Source: JANNRA01 sp031401035 (GTDB lineage: Bacteria > Desulfobacterota > Binatia > HRBIN30 > CADEER01). From it: DNA of 64,000 nucleotides. Positions 50,344 through 62,182 of the stretch are shown piece by piece. Both the position numbers and the translations under genes were made by a program. The stretch is from NCBI GenBank assembly GCA_031401035.1, contig JANNRA010000032.1, positions 62,001 to 126,000 of the forward strand, in the 5' to 3' direction. The notes beneath the pieces are model-generated. The model saw only the letters and a list, made by a program, of their open reading frames with translations. It was not told the origin of the DNA and did not search any database. The number at the start of each line of letters is the position of its first letter. The stretch's first letter is position 1.

Positions 50344-51482
50344 GCGCCGTGGTTGAGATCGCCGGCGTCGGTATGCACGCCTTCGGCCGCTTCGACGGGC
50401 TGACCGTAACCCAGCTCGGTGTCGCGGCGGTGAAGCAGGCACTGAGTGCTGCCGAGGTGCCGCGGGGCGGGTTCCAGGCGGCATTCTGCGGCACCGTGTA
50501 CAGCGGCGTCGCGGCGGGCCACAAGGTGCTGACCGCGCTCGGCCTGAGCGGCATGCCGATCATCAATGTCGAGGCGGGCTGCGCGAGTGGGGGAGCGGCG
50601 CTCGGGCTTGGCGTCGAGGCGATCCGCTCCGGACGCTGCGATACCGTTCTCGTCTTCGGCATCGAGAAGATGCCGAAGGGCATCATCCGCTCCTCGTTCT
50701 TCGAACCGTGGCGCGAACAGGCCGGCCTGGCGGTGACGCCGGCGTACTTCGCCCTGCGTGCGCAACGCCTGATGCGCGACTCGGACGTGACGCGCGAGCA
50801 GTTGGCGGCGGTGTCGGTGAAGAATCATGGCAACGGCGTCGCCAACCCGCATGCCATGTTCCGCAAACCGTTCACGCTCGCACAGGTGCTGGCCTCGCCT
50901 GTCGTCTGCGAGCCGCTGACGCTGTTTATGCTGTGCTCGCCGAACGAGGGCGCGGCGGCGGTGGTGCTGCGCCGGGTGACGGGGGACCGGGCCGGCCGCG
51001 TCGTCGTGCGCGCCGCAACGCTGCGCTCGCATCTGCCCGGAAGCGTTCTCGGCGAGCACACGCCGATGAGCGGCCTGCTCGATGACGACCTGCCGTCGCC
51101 GACCGAGCTGGCGGCGCGGGCAGCGTACGAGGAGGCGGGAGTCGGGCCCGAAGACCTGCATGTGGTCGAGTTGCAGGACACCGATTCCGGCCGCGAGCTG
51201 CTGTCGTGCGAGGAACTCGGGCTGTGCGCCAAGGGCGGCGCCGGACGACTTGTGGCGGAGCGCCGCAGCGAAATGGGCGGGCCGCTGCCGGTCAATCCGA
51301 GCGGCGGCCTGCTCTCGAAGGGCGAGCCGCTCGGCGCCTCGGCGCTCGGACAGATCGTCGAGTTGTACTGGCAGCTGCGTGGCGAAGCCGGGGCGCGGCA
51401 GGTGCCCGGGGCGCGGCTGGGGCTCGGACACACGGTTGGACGCGGCGCGAACGCCTCGGTGGTGATCGTGGAACGTCGCTGA
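50340..51482 (+). CDS. Thiolase-family protein (SCPx/Ltp-like)
   Basis: A 380-residue thiolase-fold protein. The first active cysteine is Cys81 (EAGCASGGAALGLGVEAI). At the C-terminus the second catalytic Cys of biosynthetic thiolases (CxG) is absent; the segment reads GLGHTVGRGANASVVI. GGLLSKGEPLGASALGQIVE is the lipid-transfer-protein/SCPx-like version of the GH-loop. With its DUF35 partner the protein may be a retro-aldolase or thiolase acting on branched or side-chain acyl-CoA. The start is a GTG (50340) coupled to the DUF35 stop. Confidence 0.87.
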   Translation: MSAVVEIAGVGMHAFGRFDGLTVTQLGVAAVKQALSAAEVPRGGFQAAFCGTVYSGVAAGHKVLTALGLSGMPIINVEAGCASGGAALGLGVEAIRSGRCDTVLVFGIEKMPKGIIRSSFFEPWREQAGLAVTPAYFALRAQRLMRDSDVTREQLAAVSVKNHGNGVANPHAMFRKPFTLAQVLASPVVCEPLTLFMLCSPNEGAAAVVLRRVTGDRAGRVVVRAATLRSHLPGSVLGEHTPMSGLLDDDLPSPTELAARAAYEEAGVGPEDLHVVELQDTDSGRELLSCEELGLCAKGGAGRLVAERRSEMGGPLPVNPSGGLLSKGEPLGASALGQIVELYWQLRGEAGARQVPGARLGLGHTVGRGANASVVIVERR

Positions 51483-51494
51483 TCAGCTGCTGCC

Positions 51495-52289
51495 TCAGCG
51501 ACCGCGAAACACCGGCGTGCGTTTCTCCAGAACGGCCCGGATGCCCTCCTTGGCGTCCTCGGTCTGGAACGTCGCCTTCTGTTGCGTCGACTCCAGGTCG
51601 AGGGCATCGGCCAGGGAGTGTTCGAGGCCGCGGTAGAGGGCGCGCTTCACCATACGCACGGCGACCGGCGCCGCGGTGGCGAGCTGCTCGGTCAGCGCCT
51701 CGACCGCGCCGGGCAGGGCTTCACGCGGCACGACCTCGTTGAGCAGCCCGAGGAGTTCGGCCTCTTCGGCATCGATGACGCGGCCGGTGAAGAGCAGGTC
51801 GCAGGCGCGCGCGGCGCCGATCAGACGCGGCAGCAGGTAGGTGGCGCCCATGCCCGGATGAATGCCGAGGCGGGTGAAGGTCATGCCCATCTTCGCATCC
51901 GACGCCGCGATTCGCAGATCGCAGGCGAGCGCGAAGCACAGCCCGGCGCCGATGGCGTGGCCGTTGATCGCCGCCAACGTCGGGATGGGCAACGTCGCCA
52001 CCGACAGGAAGCGTTTGTAGAACTCGCGCGGGGGTCCGCCCATGCCGGGCGCGGCGTCACTCAGGCCGGCGTCCGCGGCCAGCATGCCGAGGTCGCCGCC
52101 GGCGCTGAAAGACTTGCCCTCGCCGGTGACGACGAGGACGCGAATGTCAGCGTCGGCGCGCACCGCCTCGACGGCCTGCTGCACTTCTTCGCCCATCGCT
52201 GGGGACATCGCGTTGCGGGTGTCTGGGCGGTTCAGCTTCAGCGTCGCGACGTGCCCGTCGCGCAGGAGTTGGATGTGTTCGTACGCCAT
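51495..52289 (-). CDS. Enoyl-CoA hydratase/isomerase (crotonase) family protein
   Basis: A 264-residue crotonase-fold protein. Oxyanion-hole segments are SAGGDLGMLA and INGHAIGAGLCFALACDLR. Compared by eye with the classical hydratase, the first catalytic Glu (in FGQPE) is replaced here (GMTFTRLGIHPGMGATYL), and the second (before LTG) is Asp (RACDLLFTG). It may thus be an isomerase, hydrolase or other crotonase. ATG 52289 is used; an in-frame upstream start would add a basic stretch. It is convergent with the thiolase gene, 12 bases apart. Confidence 0.9.
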   Translation of the reverse strand: MAYEHIQLLRDGHVATLKLNRPDTRNAMSPAMGEEVQQAVEAVRADADIRVLVVTGEGKSFSAGGDLGMLAADAGLSDAAPGMGGPPREFYKRFLSVATLPIPTLAAINGHAIGAGLCFALACDLRIAASDAKMGMTFTRLGIHPGMGATYLLPRLIGAARACDLLFTGRVIDAEEAELLGLLNEVVPREALPGAVEALTEQLATAAPVAVRMVKRALYRGLEHSLADALDLESTQQKATFQTEDAKEGIRAVLEKRTPVFRGR

Positions 52290-52399
52290 GCGCGCATGCC
52301 TACTCGGGTGCCGATGGCGAGACAACTCGGCGGCGTCGGCGGACGGCTTGATGACCCGCAGGATACTCGGTAGGGACGTGGGCGCACCTCAGTCTGCAG

Positions 52400-52413
52400 C
52401 GAAAGGATCCTTT
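52400..52413 (+). promoter_or_regulatory. Palindrome overlapping the mdh ribosome site
   Basis: GAAAGGATCCTTTC is a perfect 14-base palindrome ending 4 bases before the mdh start codon and containing AAAGGA, the probable Shine-Dalgarno sequence. Either a DNA-binding site or an mRNA structure masking the ribosome site is possible. Nothing else identifies a regulator. Confidence 0.35.
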
Positions 52414-52417
52414 CCCA

Positions 52418-53359
52418 ATGAGTCGACGCAAACTTGCCATGATCGGAGCGGGCGCGATTGGCGGCACCCTGGCCCATCTCGCCCTCCTCAAGCGCCTCGG
52501 CGACGTGGTTCTCTTCGACGTGGTCGAGGGCATGCCACAGGGCAAGGCACTCGACCTCGTGGAATCGGGCCCGATCGAGGGCTTCGACGCGTCGGTCACC
52601 GGCACCAACGATCTGGCCGACATCGAGGGCGCGGACGTCTGCATCGTTACCGCCGGCCTGCCGCGGCGGCCGGGCATGAGCCGCGACGACCTGCTGGAAA
52701 CCAATGTGAAGGTTATGATGAACGTCGGCGCGGGCATCAAGAAGCACGCCCCCGACTCGTTCGTGATCGTCATCACCAACCCGCTCGACGCCATGGTCAC
52801 GGCGATGAAGCGGGTCACCGGCTTCGCCAAGCAGAAGGTCGTCGGCCAGGCCGGTGTGCTCGACTCGGCCCGGTACCGCACCTTCGTCGCCTGGGAACTC
52901 GGCGTCTCGGTGCAGAGCGTCTCGGCCATCGTCCTCGGCGGCCACGGCGACGACATGGTGCCGGTGCGCAGCCTCTGCCACGTCGGCGGCGTGCCGGTGG
53001 AAACGCGGATCCCGGCCGAGCGGCTCGACGCCATTGAAAAGCGGACGCGCGGCGCCGGCGGCGAGATAGTCAACCTCATGAAGACCGGCTCGGCATTCTA
53101 CTCGCCCGCCGCGGCAGCGATCCGTATGGCCGAGGCCTACCTGTTTAACAAGCAGGAGATTCTCCCCTGCGCGGCGCTCCTCGAAGGCGAATACGGGGTC
53201 AACGGATTCTTCGTCGGCGTGCCAGTCCAGATCGGGGCCAAGGGCGTCGAGAAGATCATCGAGGTGGCTCTGACCGCCGCCGAGCAGAAACAGCTCGACG
53301 AATCGGTTTCGCACGTGCGCGAGCTGGTCGCGGCTTCGGAACAGTATCTCACCGCCTGA
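52418..53359 (+). CDS. mdh: Malate dehydrogenase
   Basis: A 313-residue NAD-dependent dehydrogenase of the LDH-like MDH type (TCA cycle, malate to oxaloacetate). It has the nucleotide loop MIGAGAIGGTLAHLA, the substrate-binding GLPRRPGMSRDDLLETN with paired arginines, VITNPLDAMV, and the catalytic His in VLGGHGDDMVPVRS. ATG 52418. sucC follows after 29 bases, making a short TCA-cycle cluster. An overlapping palindrome lies at its ribosome site. Confidence 0.96.
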   Translation: MSRRKLAMIGAGAIGGTLAHLALLKRLGDVVLFDVVEGMPQGKALDLVESGPIEGFDASVTGTNDLADIEGADVCIVTAGLPRRPGMSRDDLLETNVKVMMNVGAGIKKHAPDSFVIVITNPLDAMVTAMKRVTGFAKQKVVGQAGVLDSARYRTFVAWELGVSVQSVSAIVLGGHGDDMVPVRSLCHVGGVPVETRIPAERLDAIEKRTRGAGGEIVNLMKTGSAFYSPAAAAIRMAEAYLFNKQEILPCAALLEGEYGVNGFFVGVPVQIGAKGVEKIIEVALTAAEQKQLDESVSHVRELVAASEQYLTA

Positions 53360-53388
53360 GCGGCGGTCGGGAGAGAGGGGCAGGCGAC

Positions 53389-54552
<1,164 letters not shown>

Positions 54553-54760
54553 TCGCAGGCCTGTGGAGTACCTGTTGAGTTCCCCGCACGGGAAGGCCCG
54601 GATCTAAGACTCGACGCCCACCCCCGCCTACGGGAGCCTGGCCACACTCCACAATACCCAAGGATTATCTGGGGCATGCAGGCTCAATGTCGACCGGATC
54701 GAGGCTTCGCGCAAAACAGCGCGTTATGGCGGGGACATTCGGCCCCTGTGGATAACGCCC
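54553..54760. other. Non-coding gap after sucC
   Basis: About 208 bases between sucC and a convergent lipoprotein gene. I see no gene, tRNA or strong terminator in it. It contains TGTGGATAA (54747-54755), a perfect DnaA-box 9-mer, and weaker look-alikes, but too few for an origin. No sucD remnant is readable in any frame. Confidence 0.6.
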
Positions 54761-55672
54761 CTAGAAATCGTGCTCGACGATCGTTTCGGTACCGCTTGAG
54801 AAGTCCATGCGGTCGCCGTCGATGTACAGTTCGGAGCGGACGCGCGCCTTCGGCTGCCCCTCCGGGCTCTGGCCGGGATTGACGGTCGCTACCGCCGCGT
54901 AGACGTCCTGCGGCCTCTCCCAGAAGAACGTCGCGGGAGTGCGGCAGTCTTCTTGGAATGGCGGCAGCTGGCATCTGGTGAGGGTGGAGGCGACGATGTC
55001 GCCGGTGGTCGCGAAGAAGCCGATGCTGGCATCTAGCGGCAGCGGCGGATGCGGATGCTTGCACGTCTCCCCTTCAGGGCAATTGCTGTCCGTCGTGCAG
55101 GTGTCCTCCGTCGAGAACGAACACTTTCCCTCCGCCCCACAGCCGATGCTCAGATCCTGCTCGCCGGTAGGCGTGCGCGGGGAACAAACTTCGACCTGCA
55201 CCTGCGGGCCGCGAACGTCGCACGGGAACCTTCCGGGCGCCGACTTGCAAGGTGTCGTTGCGGGTGGCGCCGACTGAATCGTCGCGCAGGCGCCGGGTTT
55301 GATGAGGCCGGCGTCGCCGCCGCCGACGACCTGGACGATGCCGAGAAACATGTCGACCGCGATCGGGAGTTCTGAGGTGTTGCGGATCACGGCGCGAATC
55401 GGTTGGCGGGCGTTCTCGAGCACGAACAGGTGCGGCGTCTGAAAGACGCGATCGCCAAACTGGTGGTCCAGGTTGAAGCCCTGGATGCCGGTGCCATCGC
55501 TGTCGCAGTTGGCGTCTGGCGCGGCGACGAACTCGAAGGTCAGATTGGGTCCGCCGGAGACGAAGTAGAGTACTTCGATCGGCCGCGCCTCGGCTCCATC
55601 GCCGCTGGTACCGCAGGCAGCGGCTGTGAGTAGGAGGGCGGAAAGGAGTGACGCAGACCAGCGGCGGTTCAT
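54761..55672 (-). CDS. Predicted Cys-rich lipoprotein of unknown function
   Basis: A 303-residue exported protein. The signal peptide ends in LLLTAAAC (Cys20), an acceptable lipobox. The body has one 100-residue beta-rich part (LYFVSGGPNLTFEFVAAPD) and a Cys-rich stretch (CSFSTEDTCTTDSNCPEG and GETCKHP) resembling the C-x4-DSDC-x2-G-x2-C repeats of myxobacterial surface proteins. I do not recognise a named family. It is flanked by sucC (convergent) and a metallopeptidase-like gene (divergent). Confidence 0.75.
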   Translation of the reverse strand: MNRRWSASLLSALLLTAAACGTSGDGAEARPIEVLYFVSGGPNLTFEFVAAPDANCDSDGTGIQGFNLDHQFGDRVFQTPHLFVLENARQPIRAVIRNTSELPIAVDMFLGIVQVVGGGDAGLIKPGACATIQSAPPATTPCKSAPGRFPCDVRGPQVQVEVCSPRTPTGEQDLSIGCGAEGKCSFSTEDTCTTDSNCPEGETCKHPHPPLPLDASIGFFATTGDIVASTLTRCQLPPFQEDCRTPATFFWERPQDVYAAVATVNPGQSPEGQPKARVRSELYIDGDRMDFSSGTETIVEHDF

Positions 55673-55757
55673 CTGCGAATCTCTGGCAGCAAGATCCGTC
55701 CAGTGCAAGGAAACGAGCCGGCGTTCCCAGCCGCCCGCCGGCTCGCTACAATGCCGT

Positions 55758-56126
55758 ATGGATCGTGAACGCTTCCGCGCCCTGGTCGTCGCGGCGCTCG
55801 ATGAGATTCCGGAGCCGTTCCGCGCCTATCTCGCCGACGTGGAGGTCGTGATCGAGGATGAACCGGACGACGACGTCCTGCGCGACATGGGGCTTGATCC
55901 GCGTCGCGATACAATCTTCGGCCTCTACGAGGGGGTGCCGGTGAACGAGCGCGGTCTCGACGAGGGGCTGCGGCTGCCCGATCGCATTGCCATCTACTAC
56001 CGGCCGCTGGTGCGCGAGTTTCGCACCCCGGGGGCGATCCGGCGTGAGATCCGCAAGACCATCATTCACGAGGTCGGCCATGTGTTCGGTCTCGACGACG
56101 ACGAGATCGAGGCGGAGGGGTACTGA
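55758..56126 (+). CDS. Small metallopeptidase-like protein (HExxH, MMP_TTHA0227-like)
   Basis: A 122-residue protein with a zinc-peptidase motif HEVGH (104-108) followed by VFGLDDDEIE, which gives HExxHxxGxxD. It belongs to a widespread small family with no extra catalytic domain (zincin-like, similar to Thermus TTHA0227). Upstream, FRAYLADVEVVIEDEP and IAIYYRPLVREF are conserved in that family. The physiological substrate is unknown. ATG 55758; one base separates its stop from the next gene, which begins a four-gene run ending in uvrB. Confidence 0.85.
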   Translation: MDRERFRALVVAALDEIPEPFRAYLADVEVVIEDEPDDDVLRDMGLDPRRDTIFGLYEGVPVNERGLDEGLRLPDRIAIYYRPLVREFRTPGAIRREIRKTIIHEVGHVFGLDDDEIEAEGY

Positions 56127-56127
56127 C

Positions 56128-56781
56128 GTGGTCGCAGATCAGGGGGTTCCGTTACAACGCGCAACGCTCGACCTCGGTGGTACGTTGGTGCCGTTGTGGC
56201 GCGCCTCATCCCTGGAGCGATTCGTCGATGCCGACTCTCTGCTGAGCGCCGGGGCGGCGCCCGAACCGCCATACTGGATGCATCTCTGGCCCGGGGCCGT
56301 GGCGCTGGCGCGCATGGTCCTCGCCGACGCCAGCGTCGCGGCCGCGTCACGCGTGCTCGAACTCGGCGCCGGCCTCGGGTTGCCGGCGCTGGTAGCGGCG
56401 CGGCGCGGCGCGCAGGTCGTCGCCACCGATTGGCAGCGCGCGCCCTTGCGGGTGCTGGGCCGCAGCCTGGTTGAGAACGGCGTCGCCGCGGCCTGCGTGC
56501 AGATGGACTGGGCCCAGCCGGCCCTGTGCGGCGGATTCGATCTCTGCCTGGGCGCCGACGTTGCCTACGATCGTACCGCCGAAGAGCCGTTGGTGGCGGC
56601 GCTGGCGTGCCTGCTGCGTCCGGGCGGACGCGCCTGGCTGGCGGACTCGGTGAACACCGCACGCACCAGCCTGGGTGAGAAGCTCGCGGCGCGCGGTTTC
56701 AGCGTGGCGAGCCGCGAGGTGCGTGAAGACGAGGAGGGTAGGGTAGTGTGGGTGCGGGTGATCGAGGCGAAACTCGCATGA
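56128..56781 (+). CDS. Class I SAM-dependent methyltransferase (lysine-methyltransferase-like)
   Basis: A 217-residue methyltransferase. PPYWMHLWPGAVALARMVL, then RVLELGAGLGLPALVAARRGA (SAM motif I) and VVATDWQRAPLR (motif II acidic end) resemble the METTL/Methyltransf_16 group, which includes protein-lysine and electron-transfer-flavoprotein methyltransferases. The target is unknown. It starts at a GTG one base after the metallopeptidase gene and overlaps the next gene by four bases (ATGA), so it lies in an operon. Confidence 0.85.
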   Translation: MVADQGVPLQRATLDLGGTLVPLWRASSLERFVDADSLLSAGAAPEPPYWMHLWPGAVALARMVLADASVAAASRVLELGAGLGLPALVAARRGAQVVATDWQRAPLRVLGRSLVENGVAAACVQMDWAQPALCGGFDLCLGADVAYDRTAEEPLVAALACLLRPGGRAWLADSVNTARTSLGEKLAARGFSVASREVREDEEGRVVWVRVIEAKLA

Positions 56782-57505
56782 GTATTGTGGTGTTCGATGT
56801 CGAGACCCGCGTCGACAAGGCGCTGGTGCGGGCGACGCAGTATCCCGGCGAGCGGATCGGCGACGACGAGGCCTACGAGCGTATGCGTGAGCAGCTGCGG
56901 CACGAGTCGGACGGGCGCAGCGATTTCTTCCCGCTCGGCTTTCATGTCCCCATCTCCATCGCGGTGGTGCATGCGGGCGACGACCTCGCGTTGCGCAGTA
57001 TCGAGGTGCTCGGCGCCGACCGCCTCGGCGAGGAGGGTCTGGTGCGGGAATTCTGGAGCCGCCTCGAAGGCTTCGATGGTCAGCTGGTGTCGTACAACGG
57101 GCGCGGCTTCGATCTGCCGGTGCTCGAGCTGCGCGCCCTGCACCACGGACTGTCGGCGCCGCGCTACTTCGGCGGCGAGCGCAACGGACTCCGACAGCGC
57201 TTCGGGCGGCATCTCGACCTCTTCGACTGGTTCGGCAACCACGGTGCGGTCCGGCTGCGCGGCGGCCTCGACCTGATCGCCAAGCTGGCCGGATTGAGCG
57301 GCAAGTCCGATGTCTCCGGCGCCGACGTGCAGCGCCTGTGGGAGCGCGGAGTCTGGGACACCATCCATCGCTACTGTTTGGACGACGCCGTGCAGACCTA
57401 CTTCGTCCTGCTCCGCGTCGAGCAGCTGCGCGGCCGCCTCACTAGCGATGCCGCGGCGGCGAGCGCCGCCGCGGCGCGCGCCTGGCTCGCCGCCCGCGAG
57501 ACGAC

Positions 57506-57509
<4 letters not shown>
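56778..57509 (+). CDS. PolB-like DEDD 3'-5' exonuclease
   Basis: A 243-residue nuclease related to the exonuclease domain of family B polymerases. The first acidic pair is Asp7/Glu9 (VVFDVETRV), the second Asp is in SYNGRGFDLPVLEL, and the last motif is YCLDDAVQTYF. This fits the DEDDy class of stand-alone proteins. It probably degrades single-stranded DNA or RNA ends. The start ATG 56778 overlaps the preceding stop, and uvrB starts inside its stop (GTGA), so it is likely co-expressed with nucleotide excision repair. Confidence 0.87.
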
Positions 57510-59608
<2,099 letters not shown>

Positions 59609-59641
59609 CCGGCCGCCGGCGGCGCGATCCCGACAAATGAA

Positions 59642-59670
59642 TTGACTTCTCCATCGCCGTCCCTGTTAAA
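59642..59670 (+). promoter_or_regulatory. Candidate promoter for the lysyl-oxidase-domain gene
   Basis: TTGACT (59642-59647) is followed after exactly 17 bases by GTTAAA (59665-59670), a sigma70-like arrangement with a good -35 and a poor -10 box. It is about 120 bases upstream of the GTG start. The same TTGACT is repeated upstream of the next gene at 61993. Confidence 0.4.
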
Positions 59671-59789
59671 GAAGGGGGGCGGCATACTGGTCGGGCCTGG
59701 GTTCGGACGCTATGATCCGCCGGGTGAGATGGGTCGGGGGTTCCGGGCGGACGGGCAATGGCCGCGCGGAACGGAACGGGGGACGCGAC

Positions 59790-61946
59790 GTGAGGAAGGC
59801 ATTCGGGGTGTTTGGACGGGCGGTGGGCGGCATCGCCGTCGCGTTGCTGACGGTGTTCGTCGGCGGCCCGGCGCCAGCGCACGATGGCACCGGCAAGGTG
59901 CGTGGCACCTGCGAGGTGACGAACCAGGCCGGCCGCGGCACGATGACCGTTGCGGTCGAAAACCTCTGGAGCGGCTCGATCACGGACATCACCCCGTCGG
60001 ACCTCCTTGCGGGAGCGTCTGGCACCGCCACATTCTTCATACAGAGTTTCCCGCGCCCGGCACGTGAGATCCTGCCCGGCAAGAGGGCATCCTTCGACTG
60101 GCGCGGCCGCTTGTACGGCGATGGCTACCTCGATCTGTCGGTTGAGGTTTTCGCGGAGTTCGAAGACGGGCACATCGAGTCGACCGGGATCGTCAACTGC
60201 AATCGCCTGGCCGTCGGCGACCCTGGCACCCAGCAGCCGCCCACCCCCACGCCGCAGAACCGCCCGACGAACACGCCGGGCGTCAGCCAGCCGACGGCCA
60301 CGAACACCGCCGCTCGGCCGACGCGCACGCCAGTTGAGTCGCGGCCGACGCGCACCACGCAGCTAGATCCAACCTCGACGGCAACCGCCAACCGGCCTGC
60401 GGCGACGGCGACGCGCGTCCCGGCTACGCGGACCGCGACGGCGGCACGCCCGACACGGACTCCGATCGTGGGCCGCCCGACGCGTACGCCTGTGGTGGAT
60501 CCGACGCGTACGCCGAGCCGCACTCAGCCTGTGCGCCCCTCGGCAACCGCAACCGCTACGCGGCCGCAGGCGACGCGCACTCCCGTGCAAGCACGTGCGA
60601 CCCGCACCCAGGGGGGCAACCCGACTCCCCGGGCCACCCGCACCCCGGACAATGTGGCGCCGACAGCGACGCCGACCGGTGGTCAGTTGCCGACGGATGG
60701 GCTGGTGGCGAATTGCAGCCTGCGGCGCAATATCGACCTCGTAACGATCACCATGGTGGTCGAGAATCGTACCCAGTTCGAGGTGCGGGGCCTCGGCGCC
60801 AGCCCACTCAGCCTGCAGCCCGAGGGAGGCTCGCTGTTCTTCGACCGTACGGGTCCGAGTCCCGGCTCGGTGCCTCTGCTGCGCCCCGGCGCCAGCGCGG
60901 CGTTCCAGTGGAACGGCCGTCTGAGCCCGGCAGGAACCATGGGGTTCAGCGCCACCGCTTCCGGCAATGGGCCAGGCGGAGCGTTCCGCACCGGCCTCGT
61001 GGACTGCGGCGTGACGGGCGCCGACGTGGCGAACTTCGACCCGTCGAGCTTCTCCGGCACGTGCTCGATCCGCCCAGGCGAGCAAGGGGGGATGACCCTC
61101 GAACTGCGTAACGGATCGCGCGAGACGCTCGAGAATGTCGAGGCGTTCTTCATTACCAAGACGACCACGGGCACGGCGACGATGCTCGAGTTGCGCGGTC
61201 CGGCACCACGCAACGTTCGCCAGCTGACACCAGGGGCGCGCAGGGAATTCGCCTTCGAAGCGCGCTTCCTCGGCAACGGCGAGGTCAAGATTCAGTTCGA
61301 GGGCAAGGGCTCGCGTGCGACATCCGCGCGTATATCGACCGGCAAGATCGAGTGTTCCGTCCAGCTCGGTACGGCCGGCGGTGTGCTGCCTGACCTCGGC
61401 ATCGACGAGGCCGACATGCAGGACTCGATGCTGATCGAAACGCGGAATTTCGCGCCTGACCATTGCGCCGTCTTCGAGGGCTGTGTCGACGGTCCGGGGC
61501 AGCGGAAACTGCTACGGTTTAATTCGACGACGCCCAATTACGGACCAGGCGATGTATTCCTGGGGGATCCGCGCAGCAGCAACACCTTCGAGTACTCGTC
61601 CTGCCACGACCACTACCACTTCAAGGAGTACGCGGATTATCGGCTGCTGGACATGGCCGGCAATATCGTCGCCCGTGGTCATAAACAGGCTTTCTGCCTG
61701 GTCGATCTGTGGCAGCCCCCGGGCCTGCGCGGTGACCCAACACCTCAGTTCGTGCACTGCGGCTTCCAGGGAATCAGCGCCGGCTGGGCTGATGTGTACC
61801 ACCGTGGACTCGACTGCCAGTGGATCGACATCACCGGGGTGCCCTCGGGACGGTACGTCCTTGAAGTGGTCATCAACCCCGCGCACGTTATCCCGGAACA
61901 CAATTACGCCAACAACACGGCGCGCGCCGAGGTCGTGGTCCCATGA
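59790..61946 (+). CDS. Exported protein: three Cys-bracketed domains, PT-rich linker, C-terminal lysyl oxidase domain
   Basis: A 718-residue protein. Signal peptide 1-31 ends APAHDG. Domain A copy 1 runs Cys41-Cys137, then a Thr/Pro/Arg-rich linker (149-300; RPTRTPV and TATPTGG), copies 2 (Cys309-Cys406) and 3 (Cys425-Cys522). The last 190 residues match the lysyl oxidase catalytic domain: copper ligands His606, His608, His610 in SCHDHYHFKEYADYRLL, the quinone-cofactor pair Lys632 (GHKQAFCLVD) and Tyr670 (WADVYHRGLDCQWIDIT), and a VINPAHVIPEHNYANN ending. It could oxidise lysines on secreted proteins. The GTG at 59790 follows CGGGGGACG and begins the signal peptide directly; the ATG at 59712 is less likely. 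Confidence 0.85.
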   Translation: MRKAFGVFGRAVGGIAVALLTVFVGGPAPAHDGTGKVRGTCEVTNQAGRGTMTVAVENLWSGSITDITPSDLLAGASGTATFFIQSFPRPAREILPGKRASFDWRGRLYGDGYLDLSVEVFAEFEDGHIESTGIVNCNRLAVGDPGTQQPPTPTPQNRPTNTPGVSQPTATNTAARPTRTPVESRPTRTTQLDPTSTATANRPAATATRVPATRTATAARPTRTPIVGRPTRTPVVDPTRTPSRTQPVRPSATATATRPQATRTPVQARATRTQGGNPTPRATRTPDNVAPTATPTGGQLPTDGLVANCSLRRNIDLVTITMVVENRTQFEVRGLGASPLSLQPEGGSLFFDRTGPSPGSVPLLRPGASAAFQWNGRLSPAGTMGFSATASGNGPGGAFRTGLVDCGVTGADVANFDPSSFSGTCSIRPGEQGGMTLELRNGSRETLENVEAFFITKTTTGTATMLELRGPAPRNVRQLTPGARREFAFEARFLGNGEVKIQFEGKGSRATSARISTGKIECSVQLGTAGGVLPDLGIDEADMQDSMLIETRNFAPDHCAVFEGCVDGPGQRKLLRFNSTTPNYGPGDVFLGDPRSSNTFEYSSCHDHYHFKEYADYRLLDMAGNIVARGHKQAFCLVDLWQPPGLRGDPTPQFVHCGFQGISAGWADVYHRGLDCQWIDITGVPSGRYVLEVVINPAHVIPEHNYANNTARAEVVVP

Positions 61947-61992
61947 CCACCGCTCTGCGGGCGGACAAAAATCCTCATCAGCAGGAAAGTCC

Positions 61993-62021
61993 TTGACTAA
62001 TGAGAAGCGGAACCAATAGAC
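61993..62021 (+). promoter_or_regulatory. Weak candidate promoter for the PT-repeat gene
   Basis: TTGACT (61993-61998), then 17 bases, then ATAGAC. Only the -35 box is convincing. It lies in a 236-base gap that otherwise shows only a good ribosome site (AGGGAGGAT, 62169-62177). Confidence 0.25.
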
Positions 62022-62182
62022 GTGGCATCGGAAGTGATAGCTTTTGTCAGGTTTTTAGGGGGACTCGGGTGTGTAGCTGGGACAGCGTGTATCGGTCTTT
62101 CGAGTCGTGGGGACGACTCGGCCACCGAAATACGTGAGCGCTACGCTCAAGGCTGCACGGCTCCGGACAGGGAGGATAGGGC

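Noticed and set aside
54747..54755. Perfect DnaA-box 9-mer TGTGGATAA in a non-coding gap
   Set aside because: One match of this length is expected by chance in about 64 kb on two strands. No cluster, AT-rich stretch or dnaA/dnaN genes lie nearby, so it is not called an origin.
54676..54882. 68-residue open frame after sucC on the plus strand
   Set aside because: Low-complexity Arg-rich translation, no ribosome site, and it overlaps the lipoprotein gene on the other strand.
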